Origin: Ehretia macrophylla
Lineage: Eukaryota; Streptophyta; Magnoliopsida; Boraginales; Ehretiaceae
DNA length: 64,000 nucleotides
Direction: 5' to 3'
Assembly: GCA_037974665.1 (NCBI GenBank)
Contig: CM075767.1
Span: 89,802,644 to 89,866,643 of the forward strand
Below the pieces are notes generated by a model. The model ran no database searches, was not told the origin of the DNA, and saw nothing but the letters and a program-made list of their open reading frames with translations. Both the position numbers and the translations under genes were made by a program. Shown here in pieces: positions 22,263-33,984 of the stretch (positions are counted from its first letter, which is position 1; every line of letters begins with the position of its first letter).

Positions 22263-22820
22263 CTTTTCAATTATTTTTTCCTTCGGTCAAGGTTGCCAAG
22301 ATACTTTATCCACCACATTTCTATTATCGAATCCCACGGCACCTTGGGCAAGACAATTTCGCTTCACGTGAAGGCTGGGCCAGCAAACCGAGGGTGTAGG
22401 GCTTGTGACCAGGTCTCCTTCGCTCCGATGCCCATAACTTTTGATCCGTAAAGAGTTACATGGCGCACAGCATACCGTTGGAAAGCTCTCTGAGAGCTAT
22501 ACAACGTGGGTAGCCAGCTTGCTCGCTTTGCCCTTTTTTGGAGCCCAAAATTGAACGTTTTCATTAGTTTCGGGCCTTTTTTCTTTTTTAGCTCTGTTTT
22601 CCGTCCCGGATCATACGTCGTGAGCTGTTAAAAGGACGACAACCTTACTCGCGGGAAATTAGAGGGCTCTATAACGCGTCGATATCTCGTCCTGCCAGGA
22701 TGCTGGGTTGTTGAAGCGGATGGGTTGTCGTTAAGCCCATTGGGCTTTCTGAATGGGCCATCTCTCTAGGCTGGGACTGTGAACCTTTAACACATAAAAG
22801 ACTTGTACCCTCACCATGAC

Positions 22821-22940
22821 GAGTGCTATCATACCAGCACTATTGCACCGGATCCCATCAGAACTCCGAAGTTAAGCGTGCTTGGGCGAGAGTAGTACTA
22901 GGATGAGTGACCCCTTGGGAAGTCCTCGTGTTGCACCCCC
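22821..22940 (+). rRNA. 5S rRNA gene, copy 34
   Basis: Differences: G2A, G7T, A23T, G86A (C-box), C95T. The upstream region has CTTGTACCCTCACC, closer to the second promoter class. Confidence 0.92.
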
Positions 22941-23499
22941 CTTTTCAAATTTTTTTTTCCTCCGGTTGGGGTTGCCAAGATACTTTATCCACCACATTTC
23001 TATTATCGAATCCAACGGCACCATGGGCAAGACAACTTCACTTCACGTGGAGGCTGGGCCCGCAAACTGGGGGCGTAGGGCTTGTGACTAGGTCTTCGTC
23101 GCACCGGTGCCACTAACTTTTTATCCGAAAGGAGTTACGTAGCGTACAGCATACCGTTGGAAAGCTCTTCGAGAGCGCTAGCACAGGGGCAGCTTGCTTG
23201 CTTGCTGTGCCCTTTTTGGATCTCAAAACTGAACGTTTTCATCAGTTTCGGGCCACTTTTCTAATTTTGCTCTGGTTCTTCATCCCGGATAGTACGTCGT
23301 GAGCTATTAAAAGGACAAAAACCTTACTCGCGGGACATTAGAGGGCCCTACAACGCGTCGATATCTCATTTTGCGAGGATGCTGCGTTGTTGAAGCGGAT
23401 GGGTTGTTGTTAAGCCCATTGGGCTATCTAAATGGGCCATCTCTCTAGGTTGTGACTGTGAACCGTTAACACATAAAGGAATTGTGCCATCAACATGAC

Positions 23500-23619
23500 G
23501 AGTACGATCATACCAGCACTAATGCACCGGATCGCATCAGAACTCCGAAGTTAAGCGTGCTTGGGCGAGAGTAGTACTAGGATGGGTGACCCCCTGGGAA
23601 GTCCTCGTGTTGCACTCCC
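23500..23619 (+). rRNA. 5S rRNA gene, copy 35
   Basis: Differences: G2A, G5A, C35G, C117T. C35G destroys the GGATCC site. The spacer behind it is interrupted after 268 bp by the LTR-like element. Confidence 0.93.
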
Positions 23620-23887
23620 CTTTTCAATTTTTTTCCCTCCGGTTAGGGTTGCCAAGATACTTTATCTACCACATTTCTATTATCGAATCCCACGGCACCT
23701 TGGGCAAGACAACTTTGCTTCACATGGAGGCTGGGCCCGCAAACTGAGGACGTGGGGCTTTTGACCAGTTCTCCGTTGCTGCGATGCCCATAACTTTTGA
23801 TCTGTAAGGAGTTACGCGGCGCACTGCATACCGTTGGAAAGCTCTCCGAGAGCTCTACGACGGGGGCCGCCAGCTTGCTCGCTTTGT

Positions 23888-25060
23888 TGTCACGCCCCAA
23901 CCCGGCCTATGAATGTTAGACTACGGTGTGATCTAAACGTTCATATCATTTCACGTACTTAACCGTTCATGAAGATTTAACACTTAACGTTTTGGCCTAA
24001 ACTCTAAAATTTTTCGGTAAACCGGCAGCATAACGGCTGTAATTGGGCTCTTTGGTTTGACTTAATTCTCTAAACGCCTCAATTATTCCAATCATTAATC
24101 CAATTCCATTAAGGACTCCTATTTGTCACCAACCGATTTGCCTACTAGTTTATCTTGAAAGTCTCGTTTGGTTAATAAGCCTAACATGATAACTATGTCC
24201 CGTTTATTTGTCAATTTCCTATCATGCAAGTACCTATTATCCTTTAGTTTGCAAATGAGCACCTAAGTGAAATTAGATAGAATTAACTTAGTTGATTGTT
24301 CATCTAGTGGTTTTAATGCCTACGATAACTACCAATTAAGAAAACGAAAGCAAACCACCAAATAAAAGTTCGTCCGGCTATAGGTAGTACAATCCCAGAA
24401 TTAGACCCAAATTACAACGGGGTCATTTACATCAATAAAATGAATAGTTTGCAATCAAACACAACATCCATATAGCAACCACTTTTAGGCAAAACACAAA
24501 AGCACGTAGGGACAGACAATTACTCCAAGGAATCATTGATAGGCACATTGTCCTCGGGTACCTGTACCTGTTCTTCTTCACTTGTGATAAAAAAGAGGGT
24601 GAGTCCTTATGAACTCAGCGAGGGGGAACGAGAAATACGTTTTGAAACTCATTTTCTAGTTAAATTTATGAAAACTCTTTTTGAGAACATGTCACGTATT
24701 ACAAAAAATAAGGTACGCAATTATAAGAAACAAATCGAGTAACGGATACAAAGGGAACAGAAATACCAGTCTTTCCTCCCCGAGGTTCTCTAGGAACTAA
24801 GCGAGAGTACTTATACACATAGTAAAAAGGATACAGTGAGCATTTCCTCTTAATATCAATTTCGATTCATTTGGTGTGGCCGACATCAATAATCCACTTA
24901 TCGCTCCCAATTGGGTGTACTGCAGATGTACCCCAAAACCTATGACCCAACTCTCCGAGGGTGGAATGCCAAGCGAGAGAGGGAATTGGACCATGGTAGT
25001 CACGAGAGCACCGGCAAGCCCTATACCGCCCGGCGTTCGTGAAATGCTACCATGCCACAA
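23888..25060 (-). mobile_element. LTR-like element fragment A
   Basis: Non-5S sequence starting TGTCACGCCCCAACCCGGCC, closely similar to 62462-63710. On the + strand it keeps the TG… end and is cut at 25060, where GCCACAA joins 5S spacer at CGCATCGATATCACG. ACAA is common to both partners. It replaces about 150 bp of 5S spacer. Short open frames inside show no recognisable protein domain. TG…CA ends plus GC-rich terminal motifs suggest a long plant LTR. The minus orientation is inferred from a CT-rich stretch in fragment B. The family is not identified. Confidence 0.75.
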
Positions 25061-25202
25061 CGCATCGATATCACGTCTTGCGAGGATGCTTGTTGAAGCA
25101 GATGGGTTGTTGTTAAGCCCATTGGGCTTTCTGAATAGGCCATCTCTCTAGGCTGTGACTGTGAACCACTAACACAAAAAGGAATTCTACCCCCACCATG
25201 AC

Positions 25203-25322
25203 GGGTGCGATCATACCAGCACTAATGCACCGGATCCCATCAGAACTCCGAAGTTAAGCGTGCTTGGGCGAGAGTAGTACTAGGATAGGTGACCCCCTGG
25301 GAAGTCATCGTGTTGCACCTCC
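25203..25322 (+). rRNA. 5S rRNA gene, copy 36
   Basis: Differences: G85A (C-box), C105A, C118T. First gene after fragment A. Its upstream sequence is of the second class (ACAAAAAGGAATTCTACCCC), otherwise seen mainly beyond 33.9 kb. Confidence 0.93.
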
Positions 25323-25880
25323 TTTTTCAATTTTTATTCCTCCGGTTAGGGTTGCCAAGATACTTTATCCACCACATTTCTATTATCGAATCCCACGGCA
25401 CCTTGGGCAATAAATCTTCGTTTCACATGGAGGCTGGGCCCGTAAACCGAGGGCGCAGGGCTTGTGACCAGGCCTCCGTCGCTCCAGTGCCCATAACTTT
25501 TGACCCGTAAGGAGTTACGCGACGCACAGCATACCGTTGCAAAGCTCTCCGAGAGCTCTAAGACGGAGGCAGCCAGCTTGCTCAAAGTGCCCCTTTTTGG
25601 AGCGCAAAATCGAACGTTTTCATCAGTTTTAGGTCACTTTTCTGATTAAGCTCTGTTTTTCCGGCACGGATCGCACGTCGTGAGCTGTTAAAAGGACGAC
25701 AACCTTACTCGCTGGACATTAGAGGGCCCGACAATGCGTCGATATCTCGTCTTGCGAGGATGCTACGTTGTTGAAGCAGATGGGTTGTTGTTAAGCCCAT
25801 TGGGCCTTCTGAATCGGCCATCTCTCTAGGCTGGGACTGTGAACCGTTAACACATAAAGGAATTGTGCCCTCAACATGAC

Positions 25881-26000
25881 GGGTGCGATCATACCAGCAC
25901 TACTGCAGCGGATCCCATCAGAACTTCGAAATTAAGCGTGCTTGGGCGAGAGTAGTACTAGGATGGGTGACCCCCTGGGAAGTCCTCGTGTTGCATCCCC
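25881..26000 (+). rRNA. 5S rRNA gene, copy 37
   Basis: Differences: A23C, C28G, C46T, G51A, C116T. The following spacer is cut after about 228 bp and fused to a 5S gene remnant. Confidence 0.93.
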
Positions 26001-26227
26001 CTTTTCAATTTTTTTTCCTCCGATTAGGGTTGACAAGATACTTAATCCACCACATTTCTATTATAAAATCCCACGGCACCTTGGGCAAGACAACTTCGCT
26101 TCACGTGGAGGTTGGGCTCGCAAACCGAGGGCGTAGGGCTTGTGACCAGGTCTCTGTCACTCCAGTGCCCATAACTTTTGATCCGTAAGGAGTTACGCGG
26201 CGCACAGCATACCGTTGCAAAGCTCTC

Positions 26228-26281
26228 CGAGAGTAGTACTAGGAGGGTTTACCCCCTGGGAAGTCCTCGTGTTGCACTCCC
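26228..26281 (+). pseudogene. 5S rRNA gene remnant, copy 38 (nt 67-120 only)
   Basis: Spacer palindrome AGCTCTCCGAGAG runs straight into the gene at CGAGAGTAGTACTAGGA. CGAGAG occurs both in the spacer and at gene nt 67-72, so the deletion is bounded by six identical bases. It removed the rest of the spacer, the upstream promoter, the A-box and the 5' half. The C-box is also damaged (AGGGTTTACC). The T-run terminator remains. Confidence 0.94.
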
Positions 26282-27215
26282 CTTTTCAATTTTTTTTCCT
26301 TCGATTGGGGTTGCCAAAAAACTTTATCCACCACATTTGTTTTATCAAGACCCACGACACCTTCAGCAAAACAACTTCGCTTCACGTGGAGTTTGGGCTA
26401 GCAAACCGAGGGCGTAGGGCTTTTGACCAGGTCTCCTTCGCTCCGTTGCCCATAAGTTTTGATCCGTAAGGAGTTACGCTGCGTACAGCATACTGTTGGA
26501 AAGCTCTCCAAGAGCTCTACGACGGGGGCAGCCAGCTTGCTCGCTTTGCCCTTTTTGGAGCCCAATATATAACGTTTTCATCTGTTTCGGGCCACTTTTC
26601 TGATTTAGCTCTATTTTTTCATCCAGGATCGTACGTCGTGAGTTCTTAAAAGGACGACAACCTTACTTGCGGGACATTAGAGGACCCTACAACGCGTCGA
26701 TATCTTGTCTTGCGAGGATGTTGGGTTGTTTAAGTGGATGGGTTGTCGTTAAGCGCATTGGGCCTTCTGAATGGGCCAGCAAACCGAGGGTGTAGGGCTT
26801 ATGACCAGGTCTCCTTCGCTCCGATGCCCATAACTTTTGATTCGTAAAGAGTTATGCTGCGCACAGCATACCGTTGGTAAGCTCTCCGAGAGCTCTACAA
26901 CAGGGGCAGCCAGCTTGCTTGCTTTGCCCTTTTTTTGAGCACAAAATTGAACATTTTCATCAGTTTTGGGCCTCTTTTCTTTTTTAGCTCTTTTTTCCGT
27001 CCCGGATCGTACGTCGTGAGCTGTTAAAAGGACGACAACCTTACTTGTGGGACATTAGAGGACCCTACAACGCATCGATATCTCGTCTTGCGAGGATGCT
27101 GGGTTGTTTAAGTGGATGGGTTGTCGTTAAGCCCATTGGGCCTTCTGAATGGGCCATCCTCTAGGCTGAGACTGTGAACCGTTAACACATAAAGGAATTG
27201 TGCCCTCAACATGAT
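26282..27215 (+). repeat. Fused 5S spacers, gene deleted
   Basis: At 26772-26778 the sequence CTGAATGGGCCA of the distal spacer joins GCAAACCGAGGG of the proximal spacer. TGGGCCA occurs at both positions in a normal repeat, so seven identical bases bound the deletion, which removed the promoter, the whole 5S gene, the terminator and the proximal spacer. Two near-identical distal spacer halves follow each other with no gene between. Confidence 0.92.
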
Positions 27216-27335
27216 GGGTGTGATCATACCAGAACTAATGCACCGGATCCCATCTGAACTCCGAAGTTAAGCGTGCTTGGGCGAGAGTAGTTCTAGGATG
27301 GGTGACCTCCTGGGAAGCCCTTGTGTTGCACCCCC
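27216..27335 (+). rRNA. 5S rRNA gene, copy 39 (-1 T)
   Basis: Differences: C6T, C18A, A40T, A77T, C93T, T103C, C107T. The -1 base is T. Confidence 0.92.
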
Positions 27336-27893
27336 ATTTTCTATTTTTTTCCCCTCTGGTTAGTGTTGCCAAGATACTTTATCCACCACATTTCTATTAT
27401 CGAATCCCACGCCACCTTGGGCAAGACAACTTCGCTTCACGTGGAGGCTGGGCCAGCAAGCCGAGGGCGTAGGGCTTGTGACCAGGTCTCCGTCGCTTCG
27501 GTGCCCATAAATTTTGATCCGTAAGGAGTTACGCGGCGCACACCATAACGTTGGAAAGCACTCCGAGAGCTCTACGACAGGGGCAGCCAGTTTGCTCGCT
27601 GTGCCATTTTTCGAGAACAAAATCGAACGTTTTCATCAATTTCAGGCCGTTTTTCAAATTTAGCTATGTTTTTTCGTCTCATATTATACGTTGTGAGCTA
27701 TTAAAAGGACGACATCCTTACTCGTGAGACATTAGACGGCCCTACAATGCGTCAATATCTCGTCTTGCGAGGATGCTGGCTTGTTGAAGCGGATGGGTTG
27801 TCGTTAAGCCTATTGGGCCTTCTGAATGGACCATTTCTCTAGGCTGGGACTGTGAACTGTTAACACATAAAGGAATTGTGCCATCAACATGAC

Positions 27894-28012
27894 GGGTGCG
27901 ATCATACCAGCACTAATGCACCGGATTCCATCAAAACTCCGAAGTTAAGCGTGCTGGGGCGAGAGTAGTACAAGGATGGGTGACCCCCTAGGAAGTCCTC
28001 GTGTTGCCCCCC
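27894..28012 (+). rRNA. 5S rRNA gene, copy 40 (119 nt)
   Basis: A115 is missing (TTGCCCCCC), so helix I loses its U4-A115 pair. Also C34T, G41A, T63G, T79A, G97A. Confidence 0.9.
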
Positions 28013-28569
28013 ATTTTCAATTGTTTTTCGTCCGGTTAGGGTTTCCAAGTTAGTTTATCCACCACATTTCTGTTATCGAATCCCACGGCACCTTGGGCAA
28101 GACAACTTCGCTTCACGTGAAGGCTGGGCCAGCAAACCGGGGGTGTAGGGCTTATGACTAAGTCTCCTTTGCTCCGATGTCCATAACTTTTGATTCGTAA
28201 AGAGTTACGCTGCGCACAGCATACCGTTGGAAAGCTCTCCGAGAGCTCTACAACGGGGGCAACCAGCTTGCTCGCTTTGCCCTTTTTTGGAGCACAAAAT
28301 TGAACATTTTCATCAGTTTTGGGCCTCTTTTCTTTTTTAGCTCTTTTTTCCATCCCGGATCGTACGTCGTGAGCTGTTAAAAGGACGACAATCTTACTTG
28401 CTGGACATTAGAGGGCCCTATAACGTGTCGATATCTCGTCTTGCAAGGAAGCTAGGTTGTTGAAGCAGATGGGTTGTCGTTAAGCCCATTGGGCCTTCTG
28501 AATGGCCCATCTCTCTAGGCTGGGACTGTGAACCGTTAACACATAAAAGAATTGTGCCCTCATCATGAT

Positions 28570-28689
28570 GGGTGCGATCATACCAGCACTAATGCACCGG
28601 ATCCCATCAGAACTCCGAAGTTAAGCGTGCTTGGGCGACAGTAGTACTAGGATGGGTGACCCCCTAGGAAGTCCTCGTGTTGCACCCCC
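28570..28689 (+). rRNA. 5S rRNA gene, copy 41 (-1 T)
   Basis: Differences: G70C, G97A. The gene body is well preserved, but -1 is T. Confidence 0.94.
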
Positions 28690-29246
28690 CTTTTCAATTT
28701 TTTTTCCTCCGGTTAGGGTTGCCAAGATACTTTATCCACCACATTTCAATTATCGAATCCTACGGCACCATGGGCAAGACAACTTCGCTTCACGTGGAGG
28801 CTGGGCCCGCAAACCGTGGGCGTAGGGCTTGTGACCAGGTCTTTGTCACTCCGGTGCCCATAACTTTTAATCTGTAAGGAGTTACGCAACCCACAACATA
28901 CCGTTGGAAAGCTCTTCGAGAGCTCTACCACGGGGGCAGCGAACTTGCTCGCTGTCCCCTTTTTGGTGCCCAAAATCCAATGTTTTCATCAGTTTCAGGC
29001 TACTTTTCTTCTTGTACTATGTTTTTATGTCCTGGATCGTACGTCGTGAGCTGTTAAAAGGACCACAACCTTAATCGAGGGAGATTAGAGGGTCCTACAA
29101 CACGTCGATATCACGTCTTACGAGGTTGCTACGTTATTGAAGCGAATGGGTTGTTATTAAGCCCATTGGGCTTGCTGAATGGTCCATCTCTCTAGGTTGT
29201 GAATTTGAACTATTAACACATAAAGGAATTGTGCAATCAACATGAC

Positions 29247-29366
29247 GGGTACGATCATACCAACACTAATGCACCGGATCCCATCAGAACTCCGAAGTTA
29301 AGTGTGCTTGGGCGAGAGTAGTACTAGGATCAGTGACCCCCTGGGAAGTCCTCGTGTTGCACTCCC
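29247..29366 (+). rRNA. 5S rRNA gene, copy 42
   Basis: Differences: G5A, G17A, C57T, G85C, G86A, C117T. The C-box reads GGATCAGTGA, as in copy 44 two repeats downstream. Confidence 0.91.
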
Positions 29367-29924
29367 CTTTTCTATTTTTTTCCCTCCGGTTAGGGTTGCC
29401 AAGATACTTTATCTACCACATTTCTATTATCGAATCCCATGGTACCTTGGGCAAGACAACTTCGCTTCACGTGGAGGTTGGGCCCGTAAACCAAGGGCGT
29501 AGGGCTTGTGACCAGGTCTCCGTTGCTCCGGTGCCTATGACTTTTGATCCGTAAGGAGTTACGCGGCGTACAGCATACCGTTGGAAAGCTCTCCGAGAGC
29601 TGTACGACGGGGGCAGCCAGCTTGCACGCTGTGCACTTATTTGATGCCCAAAATCGAACGTTTTCAACAGTTTCGGGCCACTTTTCTGTTTTTGCTCTAT
29701 TTTTCCTTCCCGGATCGTACATCGTGAGCTGTTAAAAGGACAAAAACCGTACTCACTGGACATTAGAGGGCCCTACAACGCGTCCATATCACGTCTTGCG
29801 AGGATGCTATGTTGTTAAAGCGGATAAGTTGTTGCTAAGCCCATTGGGCCTTCTGAATGGGCTATCTCTCTAGGCTGGGACTCTGAACCGTTAACACATA
29901 AAGGAATTGTGCCATCAACATGAT

Positions 29925-30044
29925 GGGTGCGATCATAACAGTACTAATGCACCGGATCCCATCAGAACTCCGAAGTTAAGCGTGCTTGGGCGAGGGTAGG
30001 ACTACTATGGGTGACCCCCTGGGAAGTCCTCGTGTTGCACTCCC
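29925..30044 (+). rRNA. 5S rRNA gene, copy 43 (-1 T)
   Basis: Differences: C14A, C18T, A71G, T76G, G81C, G82T, C117T. The start of the C-box reads CTATGGG. Probably poorly transcribed. Confidence 0.88.
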
Positions 30045-30600
30045 CTTTTCAATTTTTTTCCTCCGGTTAGGGTTGCCAAGATACATTATCCGCCACATTT
30101 TTATTATCGAATCCCACGGCACCTTGGGCAAGACAACTTCCCTTCACGTGGAGGCTGGGCCCGCAAACCGAGGGTGTAGGGCTTGTGACCAGGTCTCCAT
30201 CGCTCCGGGGCCCATAACCTTTTATCCGTAAGGAGTTACGCAGCGCACAGCATACCGTTGGAAAGCGTTTCGAGAGCTCTACCACGGGGGCAGCAAGCTT
30301 TCTCGTTGTGCCCTTTTTGGAGCCTAAAATCCAACATTTTCATCAGTTGCGGGCCACTTTTCTCATTTTGCTCTGGATTTTCATCTCGGATCGTACGTCG
30401 TGAGTTGTTAAAAGGACGACAACCTTACTTGCGAGACATTAGAGGGCCCTACAATGCGTCGATATCCCGTCTTACGAGGATGCTGCGTTGTTGAAATGGA
30501 TGGGTTGTTGTTAAGCCTATTGGGCTTTCTGAATGGGCCATCTCTCTAGGCTGTGACTGTGAACTGTTAACACATAAAGGAATTGTGCCATCAACATGAC

Positions 30601-30720
30601 GGGTATGATCATACCAGCACTACTGCACCGGATCCCATCAGAATTCCGAAGTTAAGTGTGCTTGGGCGAGAGTAGTACTAGGATCAGTGACCCCTTGGGA
30701 AGTCCTCGTGTTGCACTGCC
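30601..30720 (+). rRNA. 5S rRNA gene, copy 44
   Basis: Differences: G5A, C6T, A23C, C44T, C57T, G85C, G86A, C95T, C117T, C118G. It shares the GGATCAGTGA C-box with copy 42. Confidence 0.89.
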
Positions 30721-31277
30721 TTTATCAATTTTTTTCCCTCCGGTTAGGGTTGCCAAGATACTTTATCTACCCCATTTCTATTATCGAATCCCATGGCAAC
30801 TTGGGCAAGACAACTTCGCTTCACGTGGAGGTTGGGCCCGCAAACCGAAGGCGTAGGGCTTGTGACGAGGTCTCCATTGCTCCGGTGCCTATAACTTTTG
30901 ATTTGTAACGAGTTACGCTGCGCACAGCATACCGTAGGAAACCTCTCCGAGAGCTCTACGACGGGGGCAACCAGCTTGCTCGCTTTGCCCTTATTCGAGC
31001 CCAAAATCTAACATTTTCATCAGTTTCGGGCCACTTTTCTGATTTAGCTCTATTTTTTCAACCAGGATCGTACGTCGTGAGCTGTTAAAAGGACGACAAC
31101 CTTACTCGCGGGAGATTAGAGGACCCTACAACGTGTTGATATCTCGTCTTACGAGGATGATGGGTTGTTTAAGCGGATGGGTTGTCGTTAATCCCATTGG
31201 GCCTTCTGAATGGGCCATCTCTCTAGGCAGGGACTGTGAACCGTTAACACATAAAGGAATTGTGCCCTCAACATGAC

Positions 31278-31396
31278 GGGTACGATCATACCAGCACTAA
31301 TGCACTGGATCCACCTGAACTCCGAAGTTAAGCGTGCTTGGGCAAGAGTAGTACTCGGATAAGTAATCCCCTGGGAAGCCCTCAAATTGCACCCCC
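31278..31396 (+). rRNA. 5S rRNA gene, copy 45 (119 nt, probably a pseudogene)
   Basis: One nt is lost near nt 36 (GGATCCACC). Also G5A, C29T, A40T, G68A, A80C, G85A, G86A, G89A, C91T, T103C, G108A, T109A, G110A. The C-box reads GGATAAGTAA. One of the most damaged full-length copies. Confidence 0.85.
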
Positions 31397-31954
31397 ATTT
31401 TCAATTTTTTTTCCTCCGGTTAGGGTTGCCAAGATACTTTATCCACCACATTTCTATTATCGAATCCCACGGCACCTTGGGCAAGACAACTTCACTTCAC
31501 GTGGAGGTTAGGCCAGCAAACCGACGGCGTAGGGCTTGTGACCAGGTCTCCTTCGCTTCGATGCCCATAAATTTTGATCCGTAAGGAGTTATGCGGTACA
31601 CAGCATACCGTTGGAAACCTCTCCGAGAGCTCTACGACGGGGGCAGCCGGCTTGCTCGCTATGCCCTTATTTGGAGCCCAAAATCGAACGTTTTCATCAG
31701 TTTCGGGCCACTTTTCTATTTTTGCTATATTTTTCCTTCCCAGATCGTATATCGTAAGCTCTTAAAAGGACAACAACCTTACTCGCGGGACATTAGAAGG
31801 CCCTACAACGCGTCCATATCACGTCTTGCGAGGATGATGTGTTGTTAATGCGGATGGGCTATTCTTAAGCCCATTGGTCCTTCCGAATGGGTCATCACTC
31901 TAGGCTGGGACTGTGAACCCTTAACACATAAAGGAATTATGCCATCAACATGAT

Positions 31955-32074
31955 GGGTGGGATCATACCAGCATTAATGCACCGGATCCCATCAGAACTC
32001 CGAAGTTAAGCGTGCTTGGGCGAGGGTAGTACTACGATGGGTAACCCCCAGGGAAGTCCTCGCGTTGCACCCCC
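31955..32074 (+). rRNA. 5S rRNA gene, copy 46 (-1 T)
   Basis: Differences: C6G, C20T, A71G, G81C, G89A, T96A, T109C. A71G and the damaged C-box start echo copy 43. Confidence 0.89.
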
Positions 32075-32629
32075 CTTTTCAATTTTTTTTGCTCCGGTTA
32101 AGGTTGCCAAGATACTTTATCCACACATTTCTATTATCGAATCCCACGACACCTTGGGCAAGACAACTTCGCTTCACGTGGAGGCTGGGCCTGCAAACCG
32201 AAGGCCTAGGGCTTGCGACTAGGTCTCCGTCGCTCCGGTGCCCATAACTTTTGATCTGTAAGGAGTTACACGGTGCACAACATACCGTTGCAATGCTCTC
32301 CGAGATCCCTACGACGGGGCCAGCAGGCTTGCCTGTTGTGCCCTTTTTGGAGCCCAAAATCGAACGTTTTCATTAGTTTCGGGCCCCTTTTCTAATTTTG
32401 CTCTGTTTTTCCTTCCCGGATCGTACATCGTGAGCTGTTAAAAGGACGACAACCTTACTCGCGGGACATTAGAGGGCCCTACAATGCGTCAATATCACGT
32501 CTTGCGAGGATGATGCGTTGTTAATCGGATGGGTTGTTGTTAAGCCCATTGGGCCTTCTGAATGGGCCATCTCTCTAGGCTGGGACTGTGAACCGTTAAC
32601 ACATAAAGGAATTGTGCCATCAACATGAC

Positions 32630-32749
32630 GGGTGTGATCATACCAGCACTAATGCACCGGATCCCATCAGAACTCCGAAGTTAAGCATGCTTGGGCGAGA
32701 GTAGTACTAGGATGGGTGACCCCTTGGGAAGTCCTAGTGTTGCACTCCC
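32630..32749 (+). rRNA. 5S rRNA gene, copy 47
   Basis: Differences: C6T, G58A, C95T, C107A, C117T. Confidence 0.93.
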
Positions 32750-33307
32750 CATTTCAATTTTTTTTCCTCCGGTTAGGGTAGCCAAGATACTTTATCCAAC
32801 ACATTTCTATTATCGAATCCGACAGCACCTTGGGCAAGACAACTTCGCTTCACGTGGAGGTTGGGCCCGCAAACCGAGGGCGTATGGCTTGTGACCAGGT
32901 CTCCGTCGCTCCGGTGCCCATAACTTTCGATCCGTAAGGAGTTACGCGGCGCACAACATACCGTTGGAAAGCTCTCCGAGAGCTCTATGACAGGGGTAGC
33001 TAGCTTGCTCGCTGTGCCCTTTTTTGGAGCCAAAAATCGAACGTTTTCATCAATTTCGGGCCACTTTTCTGATTTAGCTCTGTTTTTTCATCTCGGATCA
33101 TACATTGTGAGCTGTTAAAAGGACGACACCCTTAGTCGCGGGACATTAGAGGGCCCTACAACGCATCGATATCTCGTCTTGCGAGGATGTTGAGTTGTTG
33201 AAGCGGATGGGTTGTCGTTAAGTCCATTGGCCCTTCTGAATGGGCCATCTCTCTTGGCTGGGACTGTGAACCGTTAACACATAAAGGAATTGTGCCATCA
33301 ACATGAC

Positions 33308-33427
33308 GGGTGCGATCATACTAGCACTAATGCACCGGATCCCATGAAAACTCCGAAGTTAAGCATGCTTGGGCGAGATTAGTACTAGGATGGGTGACCC
33401 CCTAGGAAGTCCTCGTGTTGCATTCCC
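33308..33427 (+). rRNA. 5S rRNA gene, copy 48
   Basis: Differences: C15T, C39G, G41A, G58A, G72T, G97A, C116T, C117T. It is the last copy before the promoter class changes. Confidence 0.91.
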
Positions 33428-33984
33428 CTTTTCAATTCTTTTTCCACCGGTTAGGGTTGCCAAGATACTTTATCCATCACATTTCTATTACCAAATCCCA
33501 TAGCACCTTGGGCAAGACAACTTCGCTTCACGTGGAGGCTGGGCCCGCAAACCGAGGGCGTAGGGCTTTTGACTAGGTCTCCGTCGCTCCGGTGCCCATA
33601 ACTTTTGATCCGTAAGGAGTTACGCAGCGCACAGCCTACCGTTGGAAACCTCTCCGAGAGCTCTACGACGGGGGCAGCAAGCTTGCTTGCTCTGCCCTTT
33701 TTGGAGCCCAAAATTGAACGTTTTCATCAGTTTCGGGCCAATTTTTTTATTAATCTCTATTTTCCCATCCGGGATCGTATGTCGTGAGCTGTTAAAAGGA
33801 TTACAACCTTACTTGCGGGAAATTAGATGGCCCTACAATGCATCGATATCACGTCTTGCGAGGATGCTGCGTTGTTGAAGCGGATGGGTTGTTGTTAAGC
33901 CCATTGGGCCTTCTGAATGGGCCATCTCTCTTGGCTGGGACTGTGAACCGTTAACACAAAAAGGAATTCTACCCCCAACATGAC

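Larger units (their letters stand above)
1..23887 (+). repeat. 5S rDNA tandem array, block I (+ strand)
   Basis: Head-to-tail repeats of about 674-678 bp, each a 5S gene followed by a spacer of about 557 bp. Bases 1-264 are the tail of a repeat whose gene lies left of the window. The spacer runs in order: T-run terminator; a GGTTAGGGTTGCCAAGATAC segment; a CTTCACGTGGAGGCTGGGCC segment; ATAACTTTTGATCCGTAAGG; a palindrome AGCTCTCCGAGAGCT; a segment with TTTTCATCAGTTTCGGGCC; GAGCTGTTAAAAGGACGACA; an inverted repeat GCCCATT...AATGGGC; then the TATA-like promoter. A spacer subtype with GACAAGATACTTAATCCGCC marks copies 6, 8, 9, 12, 23, 24 and 27 and the gene-less repeat at 6217. Short repeats reflect deletions at about 3140, 6217, 7310, 8019 and 17543. 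The last spacer is cut at 23887 by an LTR-like insertion. Confidence 0.97.

Noticed and set aside
1..23887. Cassandra-type TRIM elements, which carry 5S sequence in their LTRs
   Set aside because: The gene is full length with helix I partners and terminator, and the unit is 677 bp head to tail. I see no LTR pair, primer-binding site or polypurine tract around each copy.
23888..25060. DNA transposon interpretation because the element ends are partly inverted (CCAACCCGGCC / GGGTCGGGCC)
   Set aside because: The match is short and imperfect, ends are TG…CA, and no transposase or target duplication is visible; an LTR fits better.
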